From an uncultured Chlamydiaceae bacterium (GTDB taxonomy: Bacteria; Chlamydiota; Chlamydiia; Chlamydiales; Chlamydiaceae), in contig CALGBW010000010.1 of the NCBI GenBank assembly GCA_937884635.1, forward strand, positions 1 through 23,673: DNA of 23,673 nt, written 5' to 3'. This document shows, one piece after another, positions 6,932 to 16,700 of the stretch. Made by a program: the position numbers and the translations under genes. Numbering within the stretch: position 1 is the stretch's first letter; each line of letters opens with the position of its first letter. Under the pieces are notes generated by a model, which had not been told where the DNA came from, made no database searches, and worked only from the letters and a program-made list of their open reading frames with translations.

Positions 6932-8566
6932 CTAGGATTCTACATCACAAGGTTCAGCAACCTGGAAAAATTCTTTCCTGCCCAACCAATAATTGAACGA
7001 TGCTAAGTGAGAAATATCATGAACACGAAATATTTTAGCTAAACCAAAAAGACTACCTAAAAAAATACTAGTCTCAACAACAAAAGCTATTACCTGAACC
7101 GAGAAAGAACTGAGCGGCCAAATTTCCGGGGTTAAAGGATGAATGCAAATAATATATGTCGTCTTAGAAAGAATATTCACAGCTACGGTAATTGCAAATG
7201 CTAAGACCGTAATCCCTACAGTTTTGATAGAATGTTTACATGTATCCCAAAGCAAGCCCGTGTATGTTGGATGGTGTTTTCGAGCATAGTGCCACAGTAA
7301 TAACAACTGTCCCCATGAAGTAAGTGACGTAGCATAGGCTAAAACAGCAACATCAGCAAAAATCCAACATCCCAAAATATTCAATATTATATTTGCTACA
7401 GCGGCTACAATACCAGTCACCAATGGAATCGCATAGTGTCTCCTTGCATAAAACAACCCCGAGATTAACGGAGCCAGCGCCATGGGGATAATACTACCGC
7501 TATAACCTCTCAACACCTCCACAATAGCATGTACTGCGCTTGTCGGGAATAAACCATGTTGATACAGTACACGCACACCAGGAAGAGCTAAGAGCAATAA
7601 ACCTGCTGTCATGATCAGCATGACAGATACGGTTAAGTTCAAAGAAAATTTCATCAACTCATAACCACGGTGGTGATCTTCTTGCTGTACACAACGAGAA
7701 ATGGCAGGGAGAAGAACCGCAAACACACCCAAGCCAAATAAATGTACAGGCAGCTGTTGGATTCTAACTGAATATAACAAATACAAGGGCCCCACATCAT
7801 TTACATAACGGGCCAGACACATGTCACAAATTAAATTAATTTGAAACACAGCCATGGAGAGTAATCCTAGAAGAAGCGGCATTAACAGGGCTTTAATACT
7901 ATCTCGCTCCTTCGGAGGTGTACTTGGACCAATAAAACTACGCACACCGGGGACTGTCACGAACCATTCTAACATGAACCCTACAACTAGAATAATAGAT
8001 AAACCTATAATCCTCTTCCTAGGGTCATAGTTCTTTGCAAAAAAAACAGTTGCAATCCAAAGAATATTGACTACGGCTGGAGCTAAACCAACACAAAGAA
8101 ATCGTTTCTCACAATGTAACAACGTAGAGTTTACGGTGTACATCATTAAGAAAATCCCCGCCGGTAAAAGAATAATAGTGAGTAGAAGGACATCTGCTAA
8201 ATTACCCTCTGCACACCCGTACCAACATAACAAACCCAATTCAATTACGAAGGTAAAGACACAGGCGCAAGAACAAAAGAATCGCGAAAAACTTTTAAAA
8301 AAAAACGCGGCACGATTGGGATCTTTTGCCCGCAAAAACTCAAAATGAGGGATAAAAGCGAGGCCTAAAATGGGGCCACCTAAGATTTTTCTTAAGAAAA
8401 AAATGGTTCTAAATGCTAACCAAAATGATGCAACTAACGCATCTGCTCCAAAATACGTCGCCATTACAATTTCTCGGAGCATACCAGTCATACGACTGAA
8501 AAAAGTACCTGATAACAAATTAAATAAAGAACTAGTGACCGAACCTTCGTTATCTTTTTCTCTCAT
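6932..8566 (-). CDS. murJ: Lipid II flippase MurJ (MviN)
   Basis: A 544-aa, very hydrophobic MOP-superfamily protein with about 14 predicted membrane segments. It moves lipid II across the inner membrane for peptidoglycan synthesis, which chlamydiae confine largely to the division septum. The N-terminus has the family block SRMTGMLREIVMATYFGA. R25, R31 and R59 match the functionally important arginines of E. coli MurJ (R18, R24, R52) by my alignment. The usual acidic residue equivalent to E. coli D39 appears to be Ala46, with Asp42 four residues earlier. The length is close to the E. coli protein plus a slightly longer C-terminus. ATG 8566 has an AAGG at suitable spacing. It is the CT624 counterpart and probably monocistronic. 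Confidence 0.93.
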   Translation of the reverse strand: MREKDNEGSVTSSLFNLLSGTFFSRMTGMLREIVMATYFGADALVASFWLAFRTIFFLRKILGGPILGLAFIPHFEFLRAKDPNRAAFFFKSFSRFFCSCACVFTFVIELGLLCWYGCAEGNLADVLLLTIILLPAGIFLMMYTVNSTLLHCEKRFLCVGLAPAVVNILWIATVFFAKNYDPRKRIIGLSIILVVGFMLEWFVTVPGVRSFIGPSTPPKERDSIKALLMPLLLGLLSMAVFQINLICDMCLARYVNDVGPLYLLYSVRIQQLPVHLFGLGVFAVLLPAISRCVQQEDHHRGYELMKFSLNLTVSVMLIMTAGLLLLALPGVRVLYQHGLFPTSAVHAIVEVLRGYSGSIIPMALAPLISGLFYARRHYAIPLVTGIVAAVANIILNILGCWIFADVAVLAYATSLTSWGQLLLLWHYARKHHPTYTGLLWDTCKHSIKTVGITVLAFAITVAVNILSKTTYIICIHPLTPEIWPLSSFSVQVIAFVVETSIFLGSLFGLAKIFRVHDISHLASFNYWLGRKEFFQVAEPCDVES

Positions 8567-9135
8567 TCACTACACCTTGCCTTCTCCTTAAGGGAACTAA
8601 ACAATTATAGACCAAGAACTAACCCGCTATTTCTTGCTTCGTTAATGAACAGCCAGAACTCACCTATACGTACTGTCCATCAGAGCAATGTCCATAAGCG
8701 AAAATTCGGATACTTCCTCCCTTAGATTCATCTTTTCCCTATACCGTTGACTCGATATAGTAAAGCAATAGTTCCTTGGCAGCTCCATAGCTCTTTCGTG
8801 CAGGCTATTACAACTAAAGCACATGAAAGAACCAAGGAAATACACATCTGCTAACTGCCTTCCCTTTTCTCTCTGCTTTATACTGTAACATCGATATGAA
8901 ATTACCCCAACCAGCTTTCAACGTATTTTTTAAATACTTTTCTTACATCTAAACATAGCAAAAAAAAATACTCCTAAAATTTTATGACAATAGCAGGGGA
9001 GCCCATGGCTTCAGTCGTAGCAAGATTTCAGGTTTGTCGAAACCTTTCCTATCTGTATACTCCCCTGTATATAATCTCCCATACATACAAACCCTGCTGA
9101 ACTAAAACTTAGTTTAAATGTAACTCCCCTTGATA
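8567..9135. other. Intergenic region between murJ and nfo
   Basis: This stretch of 569 bases should carry the divergent control regions of murJ and nfo. The only open frame of note is 8660-8845 on the minus strand (61 aa, GTG start). It has no near ribosome binding site and no family I know, so I do not call it, although C. pneumoniae annotations list a small hypothetical gene at this place as I recall. The nested inverted repeat at 8994-9067 is listed separately. I see no convincing -35/-10 pair. Confidence 0.5.
8994..9067. other. Nested inverted repeats, candidate structured RNA or nfo 5' leader
   Basis: CAGGGGAG (8994-9001) and CTCCCCTG (9060-9067) are perfect complements that enclose a second perfect hairpin, AGGTTT GTCG AAACCT (9030-9045). 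Together they could fold into a 74-base structure ending about 70 bases before the nfo ATG. It could be a leader element, a small RNA on either strand, or chance. No promoter or terminator is clear enough to settle the strand. Confidence 0.3.
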
Positions 9136-10032
9136 ATGAACAAAATTCAAAAACCCCTTTCATTGCGACGTACACCACTTCCCAACACTTCGTTACTAGG
9201 AGCACATACATCCACTGTTGGAGGAATACAAAATGCCCTTTATGAAGGCCGTGAGATAGGAGCTTCTACAGTCCAGTTATTTACTGCTAATCAACGCCAA
9301 TGGCAGCGACGTTCTTTAACTGAAGAAATCATAACAAAATTCTCAACAGCTCTAGAAGAAACACAGTTATCCTACATCATGAGTCATGCCGGCTACCTAG
9401 TTAATCCAGGAGCCCCTAACCCTGAAATTCTTGAAAAAAGCCGCCTATGCCTCTATCAGGAAATTCGTGACTGCATTGCATTAGGACTATCCTTCGTGAA
9501 TTTTCACCCTGGAGCAGCCATTAAAGACTCTAAAGAAGCCTGCATGGACAGAATTATTGCGAGTTTCTTATTGTCGGAATCTTTATTCGAAAATGCCCCT
9601 GCCCTTACTGTTCTTTTAGAAACAACAGCAGGACAAGGTTCCCTAATAGGAAGTTCTTTTGAAGAACTCGCTTATTTAATCCAAGGGTTAGAAGGACGTA
9701 TTCCTATTGGTGTCTGTTTAGATACATGCCACATCTTTGCAGCAGGATATGATATTTCTTCTATTGCAGGATGGGAATCTGTGTTATCCCACTTTGATCG
9801 CACCATTGGTTTAAACTATCTTCGTGCATTTCATTTAAATGACTCTGTCTTCGCTTTAGGCGAGAAGAAGGACAGACATGCCCCACTAGGGGAAGGATTC
9901 ATTGGATGGGAAAGCTTTGCTTTTCTCATGCAAGATCCAAGAACATGTTTCATCCCCAAATACTTGGAAACTCCGGGCGGGCCCGAATTATGGGAGACAG
10001 AAATCCAAAGATTAAAACAAGAAGAACGATAA
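9136..10032 (+). CDS. nfo: Endonuclease IV (AP endonuclease Nfo)
   Basis: A 298-aa TIM-barrel metalloenzyme that cleaves DNA 5' to abasic sites and trims blocked 3' ends in base-excision repair. All metal-binding motifs are visible in order: SHAGYLVNPGAP (first His), NFHPGA (His), LLETTAGQG (Glu), LDTCHIFAAGYD (Asp and His), AFHLNDS (His), DRHAPLGEG (Asp and His) and YLETPGGPE (Glu). These match the nine ligands of the E. coli enzyme. I chose ATG 9136 over TTG 9130; neither has a strong ribosome binding site, and the conserved protein starts at LLGAHTST. It matches chlamydial CT625. It converges on trhO with 23 bases between the stops and a shared hairpin. Confidence 0.95.
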   Translation: MNKIQKPLSLRRTPLPNTSLLGAHTSTVGGIQNALYEGREIGASTVQLFTANQRQWQRRSLTEEIITKFSTALEETQLSYIMSHAGYLVNPGAPNPEILEKSRLCLYQEIRDCIALGLSFVNFHPGAAIKDSKEACMDRIIASFLLSESLFENAPALTVLLETTAGQGSLIGSSFEELAYLIQGLEGRIPIGVCLDTCHIFAAGYDISSIAGWESVLSHFDRTIGLNYLRAFHLNDSVFALGEKKDRHAPLGEGFIGWESFAFLMQDPRTCFIPKYLETPGGPELWETEIQRLKQEER

Positions 10033-10057
10033 GGGGAACATACCCCTTATCAGTTTT
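10028..10057 (+). terminator. Terminator overlapping the nfo stop codon
   Basis: A perfect 9-bp stem (GATAAGGGG 10028-10036, CCCCTTATC 10043-10051) with a 6-base loop, then AGTTTTATG. The nfo TAA (10030-10032) is inside the left arm, and the T tail overlaps the last codon of trhO on the other strand. It probably ends nfo transcription. It is weaker in the other direction because the minus strand lacks a T run. Confidence 0.8.
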
Positions 10058-11057
10058 ATGCTTCACAAGAAGACGGACACCAACAGCAACAAGCCACAGG
10101 CTCTGAAGCCTCTTGTTCTGTTGTCTCACAAAGATGCATACGACGGAAAGGTTTATTCCCTCTAGAAGAAGAGAAAGTCCGAACTCTAGGGGCAGTAGCA
10201 CACTCTATAGAACAACACCCGTTTTTCTCAGAAATGCACTCCTCGCAACATAGGAACAAATTATTACAATCTGTATTGGCACAGTTGTAATATGTATCAC
10301 ACCCTTTACCACAAGTAGAACACACGGAGATCGGCTCTACATCAGGATCTTTTTCATCTATAGGAACGGCTAACCGGTCATCAAAAACAAACAATTTGCC
10401 TTTCCATTTACCCGTGCCTACAGCTTGTCCATAGGCGATCACTCCGCCATCTAACTGATATACTTCCTTAAATCCCTTTTGCAAAAGCAAGGAAGAATAC
10501 AATTCACAACGGATCCCCCCAGTGCAGTACATCATCACTGGAGTTGTTTCAGGGTCATGTTCTTTAGCTAGCTTATCAGCGTATTCAGGAAACTCACGGA
10601 AAGTAAGAATATCAGGTAAGACGGCATTTTCAAAATGTCCTATCTTCCACTCATAATTATTTCTTACATCTAAGACTAAACAACGATTCTCTTCTAGTTT
10701 TTGATGCCATTCTTGAGGGGAAATGTGCTTACCTTGAACAGAAACATCTACATCACACCCAAGTGCCACTAGCTCCTTGCGATATTTTACTGTCACACGA
10801 GGGAAAATATTCTCTTCGATTTGATGAATTTTAAATTTTACATTGGCAAAAGCAGGGCGTTTTTTCAACCATGCCATGTACAATTCGGCGTCAGGCTGGT
10901 ATCCACTAAATTGTCCATTGATACCCTGCTCTGAAATGTAAATGCGGCAAGAAACATCCATTTTTTTGAATAGCTCTTTATGCAATGCTATTTCTTCATG
11001 AGGATTTTCTACCGACGAAAAACAATAATAAGCTAAAGCAAAATAGTTCTTTTTCAT
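10056..11057 (-). CDS. trhO: tRNA uridine(34) 5-hydroxylase TrhO (YceA, rhodanese-fold)
   Basis: A 333-aa protein. The N-terminal UPF0176 acylphosphatase-like part includes YISEQGINGQFSGYQPDAELY. The rhodanese domain has LVLDVRNNYEWKIGHFENA and the catalytic loop MMYCTGGIRCE with its active Cys. The Cys-rich tail carries CSTCGKGCDTYYNC and NLFLCCEEC. The family uses oxygen to hydroxylate U34 of certain tRNAs on the way to the wobble modification ho5U/cmo5U. The sequence is very close to the chlamydial protein CT627. I place the start at ATG 11057 (MKKNYFALAYY), where the conserved protein begins. The frame stays open for 28 more codons upstream, but that extension is not family-like. The ribosome binding site is poor. 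It is transcribed divergently from rpsD. Confidence 0.92.
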   Translation of the reverse strand: MKKNYFALAYYCFSSVENPHEEIALHKELFKKMDVSCRIYISEQGINGQFSGYQPDAELYMAWLKKRPAFANVKFKIHQIEENIFPRVTVKYRKELVALGCDVDVSVQGKHISPQEWHQKLEENRCLVLDVRNNYEWKIGHFENAVLPDILTFREFPEYADKLAKEHDPETTPVMMYCTGGIRCELYSSLLLQKGFKEVYQLDGGVIAYGQAVGTGKWKGKLFVFDDRLAVPIDEKDPDVEPISVCSTCGKGCDTYYNCANTDCNNLFLCCEECISEKNGCCSIECATAPRVRTFSSSRGNKPFRRMHLCETTEQEASEPVACCCWCPSSCEA

Positions 11058-11300
11058 GAGGGGAATACTAACATATACTGAGAAATAATTCCATTGTATA
11101 AAATTGAGAACAAAACTAAAATCACCGTGGCATTTTGTCAAGCAGATGGGTGCCAGATAAACTGCTCGTTATACGAGAACTTTTGCATTTCTCTTATGTA
11201 TTAGTTCCTTTTTTAAAGAAAATTTCATAAGGGAATGTGCCTGCTTTTTCAATTAGCATGGTATTTACGCTTATCGCGCTGTTGTCAAAGCTTCTGATAT

Positions 11301-11318
11301 AAGGACAAATATAAGGAC
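11301..11318 (+). promoter_or_regulatory. Tandem Shine-Dalgarno-like repeat before rpsD
   Basis: AAGGAC occurs twice (11301-11306 and 11313-11318) within a near-perfect ATATAAGGAC repeat. The second copy is at normal spacing from the rpsD ATG at 11327 and is the likely ribosome binding site. The first is too far to serve it directly, so it may only be a chance duplication. Confidence 0.5.
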
Positions 11319-11326
11319 TAAATTAC

Positions 11327-11956
11327 ATGGCTCGATATTGTGGCCCTAAAAACAGAGTGGCAAGGCGTTTTGGCGCTAATATCTTTGGAAAAAGCCGAAA
11401 CCCTCTGCTAAGAAAGCCTCATCCTCCAGGCCAGCATGGCATGCAAAGAAAGAAAAAATCTGATTATGGCCTGCAGCTAGAGGAAAAACAAAAATTAAAA
11501 GCATGCTACGGCATGATTTTAGAAAAACAACTTGTCAACGCGTTCAAAAAGGTTGCTGACAAAGATGGCAACGTTGCTAAGTTGTTCTTGGAAAGATTTG
11601 AATGCCGATTAGACAATATGGTTTACCGCATGGGCTTTGCAAAGACTATTTTTGCTGCTCAACAGCTGGTTTCTCACGGCCATGTGCTTGTTAACGGCAA
11701 AAAAGTGGATAGAAGATCTTTCTTCCTCAGACCTGGTATGCAAGTTTCTTTGAAAGAAAAATCCAAGAGACTACAGTCTGTTCAGGAAGCTTTGGAAAAC
11801 AAAGATGAGAGTTCTATTCCTTCTTATATCTCTCTAGATAAAGCAAATTGCAAAGGGGAATTACTTCTCTCTCCTGAGCAAGATCAGATAGAAGCTCAGC
11901 TTCCTGTTCCAATTAATGTATCTGTTGTTTGTGAATTCCTATCCCACAGAACGTAA
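11327..11956 (+). CDS. rpsD: 30S ribosomal protein S4
   Basis: 209 aa, the full length for bacterial S4. The N-terminal ARYCGPKNRVARRFG and RNPLLRKPHPPGQHG match the family. The S4 RNA-binding domain (about residues 95-155) contains CRLDNMVYRMGFA, QQLVSHGHVLVNGKKVDRRSF and RPGMQVSLKEKS. S4 nucleates assembly of the 16S rRNA 5' domain in the small subunit. As in other chlamydiae (CT626), the gene stands apart from the main ribosomal operons. The strong ribosome binding site and terminator fit a separate transcription unit. Its promoter must lie within 11058-11326, shared with divergent trhO, but I cannot pick a convincing -35/-10 pair. Confidence 0.98.
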   Translation: MARYCGPKNRVARRFGANIFGKSRNPLLRKPHPPGQHGMQRKKKSDYGLQLEEKQKLKACYGMILEKQLVNAFKKVADKDGNVAKLFLERFECRLDNMVYRMGFAKTIFAAQQLVSHGHVLVNGKKVDRRSFFLRPGMQVSLKEKSKRLQSVQEALENKDESSIPSYISLDKANCKGELLLSPEQDQIEAQLPVPINVSVVCEFLSHRT

Positions 11957-11982
11957 TAATTGGTCTGAAATCATTTCCAAAG

Positions 11983-12012
11983 AAAAAGCCTACAGGTTTC
12001 TGTAGGCTTTTT
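11983..12012. terminator. Bidirectional terminator between rpsD and ygeD
   Basis: A perfect 13-bp stem (AAAAAGCCTACAG 11983-11995, complement 12000-12012) with a tiny GTTT loop. The A and T flanks are symmetric, so it can stop rpsD transcription from the left and the convergent ygeD transcript from the right. Confidence 0.9.
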
Positions 12013-12119
12013 TATGTTTTAATCTCTGGTTCACTAGGTTCACTAACAGAATTCTCTTTGCCTCAGCAAGGGCGTTCTCCTTGGAATCAGCTAAGATTCT
12101 ATTCCACAGAAGGGAAGGG

Positions 12120-13739
12120 TTAGCCCTCCCCCACCATAACAACAGACACTTGCCCTTCTAAGAGCTTGGTAAACTCTCGTACCTTGTCTTTTTCGCCAAT
12201 GCAAATAAGACATAGATAAGGCGGTATTGCTAAAAGCTTTTGAATTCGAGTTACCTGTGCAGAAACCCAACTATCATTCAAATAGCCTTCACCAACATCT
12301 ATCATTGGTAGACATGACCTCATGATAAAACCTGGTTGTTGCTGCGGATCCAAAACCAACAACTCACCTCGGACTGTCTGAGGAAAACGAGCTAACATAC
12401 TCTTTGCCTCAGAGAGAGAACGAGCCGAAATAATGTAACAAGAAGGTTGTAAAGTAATATCGAGGGGCTTTGCACCATAAAGGAAACGGTGCGATGTACT
12501 GAGCAATAAACGGTATATCTGTTCTCTCCAAAGACCTAACATAAAGATCCCAAGAAGACAAACAACCCACCCCATATAGAAAAAACTAGATTCAGGAGTT
12601 AAACTCAAGCCAGAACCTAAAACACGAATAATCCCAGCAGAAATTAACACACCAAAAAAGTCTAAGAAGTTATTTGCAGCTAAGATCTGCCCTCTCTTAT
12701 GCTCAGGACTGACGTATTGTACATAGGCGTGTAAAGGAACTTGATAAATCCCTCCAAATACTCCCAGCAATAGTAGGCTAACCATTACAGAAAATAGAGA
12801 GGCAGAAAACACGCCCAAACTCATTAACGCGATACCAATGCATACCGCTGTAATAGGTGTATAACCTAACTTAATGTCCTTACCAGAAACAATACCAGTA
12901 CAATACGAGCCACACCCCACGCCTAAAGCTACTAAGGGGAATAAATACCCTCCATAATGTTTAGGGTAACCTAGGGTAAATTCAACAAATGGAATAATTT
13001 CTACTTGAACAAAGGCGCCGACTAAAAGGAAAAAAGCAATGAGGAAAATCGATACCGTTAGGTAATGTACGTTCCGTGTGTCTTTAAAAATTTTCCATAA
13101 ATCCTTAAAGCTCACAAGAGTAATCTTCTGACTTTTATTTTTCACATTACTTGGACGGATAAACAAAGACACGCCCATGCTAAAGATAGAAGAAACGACG
13201 CAAAACGCCACTGAGATGACATAGCCATTTTCTGATAATCCCCCTGAAAGATCAACAAACAGGGGGGCTAGACAGGAGCCTAATATACTCCCCATATATG
13301 TAGCCGCTGTCATCATCCCGTTTGCTTTAGACAAAGAATCTAAAGGCAAAATCTCCGGCAAAATACCTAATTTTGCAGGGCCAAATACTGCTGTATGACA
13401 TGCCATCAAAATTAAAACTACATATCCTCCAAAAGCAGACTGAATATAGAAAAAGTACAACCCTAATGACGTACATAAAATTTCTACAAACCGCGTAGCA
13501 AGGATAATGTTTCGTTTTTGGTATCGATCCGATAAACTTCCTGCTAGGGGAGCTAAAAGTAAAAAGGGAAGCGCAAAAAAAAGGCTTACGTAAGATAACA
13601 CTCTAGCATTTTCGGCTAAACCCTTACCTTCTAACAGAAAAAACACTAAAAGAAATTTATATAAGTTATCGTTTAATACCGTAAGAAAGTGCGTTATTAC
13701 TAAAGCACGAAAAGATTTCTTTCCTATAGCAACATTCAT
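12120..13739 (-). CDS. MFS transporter, LplT/YgeD-like, with extra C-terminal domain
   Basis: A 539-aa protein. The first ~400 residues are a 12-segment major-facilitator domain with the intracellular loop motif LAGSLSDRYQKRN and the LplT-like opening ITHFLTVLNDNLYKFLLVF. LplT in E. coli flips lysophospholipids for re-acylation. The chlamydial protein (CT641, annotated ygeD efflux) carries an added soluble tail of about 130 residues here, from the YGAKPLDITLQ stretch to the end, with no motif I can name. I place the start at ATG 13739 because the conserved domain begins soon after. The frame is open to ATG 13814, which would overlap recC by 77 bases. The starts of ygeD and recC overlap head to head at a CATG. 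The substrate is inferred only. Confidence 0.82.
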   Translation of the reverse strand: MNVAIGKKSFRALVITHFLTVLNDNLYKFLLVFFLLEGKGLAENARVLSYVSLFFALPFLLLAPLAGSLSDRYQKRNIILATRFVEILCTSLGLYFFYIQSAFGGYVVLILMACHTAVFGPAKLGILPEILPLDSLSKANGMMTAATYMGSILGSCLAPLFVDLSGGLSENGYVISVAFCVVSSIFSMGVSLFIRPSNVKNKSQKITLVSFKDLWKIFKDTRNVHYLTVSIFLIAFFLLVGAFVQVEIIPFVEFTLGYPKHYGGYLFPLVALGVGCGSYCTGIVSGKDIKLGYTPITAVCIGIALMSLGVFSASLFSVMVSLLLLGVFGGIYQVPLHAYVQYVSPEHKRGQILAANNFLDFFGVLISAGIIRVLGSGLSLTPESSFFYMGWVVCLLGIFMLGLWREQIYRLLLSTSHRFLYGAKPLDITLQPSCYIISARSLSEAKSMLARFPQTVRGELLVLDPQQQPGFIMRSCLPMIDVGEGYLNDSWVSAQVTRIQKLLAIPPYLCLICIGEKDKVREFTKLLEGQVSVVMVGEG

Positions 13740-16700
13740 GAAAGTAACCAAACATTGTTTAGCATTCTTCAGCAATTCTCCAGAATGCCTTCTTGCGAAA
13801 TTAGCAAAGGACATACTCTCCAGCCAACAGCCGATGTCACAACGTTGGCTGCTGCTGCCTAATGCTGAAATAGATCTCTGGGTTCGTCAGGCGTTGACTA
13901 AAGTAATGAGTCACCATACCCTTATGGGCGTAACTAGCTTTACTTCTTCAGATTCTCTTATCAAACATTTATTCATTCAAACACATCATCGCGAACCAAA
14001 TATCCCCGATCATATCACACTTCCCCTATTTATACATGCAACACTCTCCTCTTCTCCTGTTTTTGCTGGGTCTCAAGAAAAATTTTTATCTAAAACCCCG
14101 TCCTATGCGACAACTAAAAAACTCGCTTATCTTTTTAAAAATTTTTACACATTTTCAGAATCTCCCCAGGAGAATAAGAAGGAATTTGCCATTCTATTTT
14201 CATTTTTAAAAAAACAATTTACACCAATATCAACCCTATTTTCTAACATTCTTCATGCTATAAAAGAAAATACTTCAAAACCTGCATCTTTACATATTTT
14301 TGGCTACACGCACCTTCCAAAACACATAGTAGATTTTTTATCTGACTTAGAAAGGTTCTTCCCCGTGTATTTTTATTGTCTTGCGCCAACGCAAGAATAC
14401 TTTGGTGACCTACTCTCAGATAGAGCAATTGATTACTTTTCTAGACAATATGTGCAAGCAAGCAATCGAGAACAGTGGGAACATTATGTATCCACAGATC
14501 GACATCATTTATTGGCTAATTTGGCCCATCGATCCCAAATTACCCAAAACTTTTTCTTAGATAAAAACATTCCCTATCTAGATGCGTTTGTACCGTATCA
14601 AAAGGAGGGCTCTTTACAAGCTGTTCAGACGAGTATGCTGATGCTACAGCCCACTATTTCGAATTATGAAAAAGAAACAATCAAACTACGAATCGCTCCT
14701 AATCGCATTCGGGAGGTACAGAACGTATTTCAGGAAGTGTCTTGCCTAATACATGAAGGTGTCTCTACTGAGGAGATTTTTATCCTGTCCCCTGATCCCG
14801 ATTCCTATGAGAATCTATTGAAAGGGACATTTCACCCCCATCTTCCCTTATACTTTACCAAGCACATTTCAAAATATGGTCGAGATCTAAAAGAAAAGTT
14901 CGTCTTACTATCCGCACTACTCCATACCCAAGGGAATTTTTATCGTATCTTGCAACTGCTGGCACACCCACAACTACAAACACCGATAGACAAAAGCGCT
15001 TTACCCTACCTTGTGCAAACCCTTTCCCGTATTTGGAGTCGATTAACAGCCAAATACTCTTTCCCGCTTACACAGCTGATAAAGGAAATCCTGCAGCAAT
15101 ATCCTTTTTGTGAAGAAAATGGGCAAGTACATCACACAGAAGTATGGGAGGAGCTCTTACCCCTTTTACAAAAGCTACAAACAATCCTTCTGCAATATGC
15201 CCAGAAAGACTCCTTTACTTACCATGAACATGCAGAAATCCTTTTTGCTTTTCTCAAAGACATATTTATTTTTTCTGCTGAAGAACTAACCTACCTCATT
15301 CATATACAAAATACGTTTTCGCAACAGTTTGCTGAAACTATTTGCTCCGTTTCATATTTTATTGATTTTTGTTTGGATACGATCGAACATGTTTACGACA
15401 CAAACCCCTTCTATAATAAACCTGGTCCCTTTGTTGGATCTCTTCGTAATCTGAGTTTTATTCCTAAAGGATATACCTTTATTCTAGGAGCTACCTATAA
15501 ACAAGAACCGACACCGCTCGTTGATCTAATAGACTTAGAAAATGCTTCGGAAGAATTCGTCTTTTCTTCACCTGAAGACGAAGAAAATTATCACTTCTTA
15601 CAAACACTTATTTCCACACAGCATGCTCTGTATATTAGTTACCCTACTTCCTCCCATGAACCAGCGCAGCCAGCTTCTTACCTCAAACACCTGCAAGATT
15701 TTCTTCCTATTCAAGAAGAATGTATTCCTATTAAGCCTTATTCCCCTTCTGTATTTGTAAAAACACAACTTCTACCTGAATCACAAGCGCATTACTACGA
15801 CATGGCGCGTTCCTTTTTGCAAAAAAAACACTTTTTACCTGAACTTGTTTCTAATCAACCAGCCCCCTACACCCCTTCCACAGAAGTTACAGTTCAAGAC
15901 CTTGTTAAAGTACTCACCAACCCCATAGATAGCTTTCTACATGCGCATTTCCAGTTGCCTTTCTCTACACCTCAAGTCTTAGTAAAAGAAGATCATGTGT
16001 TCCCTTCTTCCCGAGACATTCATTCTCTATGGGAAAAACATGCTCTACGCCGCAAAACATCCGTTTCCCCTAGTTTTCTTTCTCAGGTTACAGAGAAAAT
16101 CCTACAGGCTTATGACAATGAGTTTGCTGTTTGGTTCGAACAACAACGCGCCGATTCTTTGTTTTCTGTCTTTTTTTCCTCCCGCCTTTTCCAAGAAGAA
16201 TCAGGACCAAAAGATGTGTTTCTTCCCCCAGTTTCACTACAAGGAGAAACTCGACGTTTGCATGGAGAAATAGGGTGTGTATTCCCTGAAGGCGTGTATC
16301 TATGTGCTATTACACCAACATCTCCTGTAAAATGCGGAGAAAAAAAAGATAGCTACCCGTCTTCTCTAACGGAGCTAGGGTACTACCTAGAAGCTAATAT
16401 CAGTCTTGCTATGCTACAGTATACCCATGTCTTAAATGATACTTCTACCATACGAAAGCTATTACGCCTGGACTCCTGGCAAAACCTCTCTCCCAATTTT
16501 TCTAACCCAGAAGAATATCTCCGCAATGTTTTTGCCTTACATGACAAGATCCTCTCTAAACCTACTCCACTGCTCTCTATTGAAGCTTGGAAAGAACCTG
16601 AGGAAATGATGATCAAACAGATGCATGACTATCAAAACCAAGAAGACCCAAAGAAAAAAACATTTTGGCAATTCTTCCATCGGGAAATGGAGGATTTCAC

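Noticed and set aside
8067..8348. 93-codon plus-strand frame
   Set aside because: It is antisense to murJ; its Lys-rich product reflects the Phe/Leu codons of the membrane protein.
8660..8845. 61-codon minus-strand frame in the murJ-nfo gap
   Set aside because: It has a GTG start without a ribosome binding site at usable distance and no recognisable motif. It may correspond to a small hypothetical in related genomes but is not supportable here.
12024..12046. Tandem GGTTCACTA repeat after rpsD as an attachment site
   Set aside because: The repeat is only 9 bases long, with no integrase, no tRNA and no element boundary nearby.
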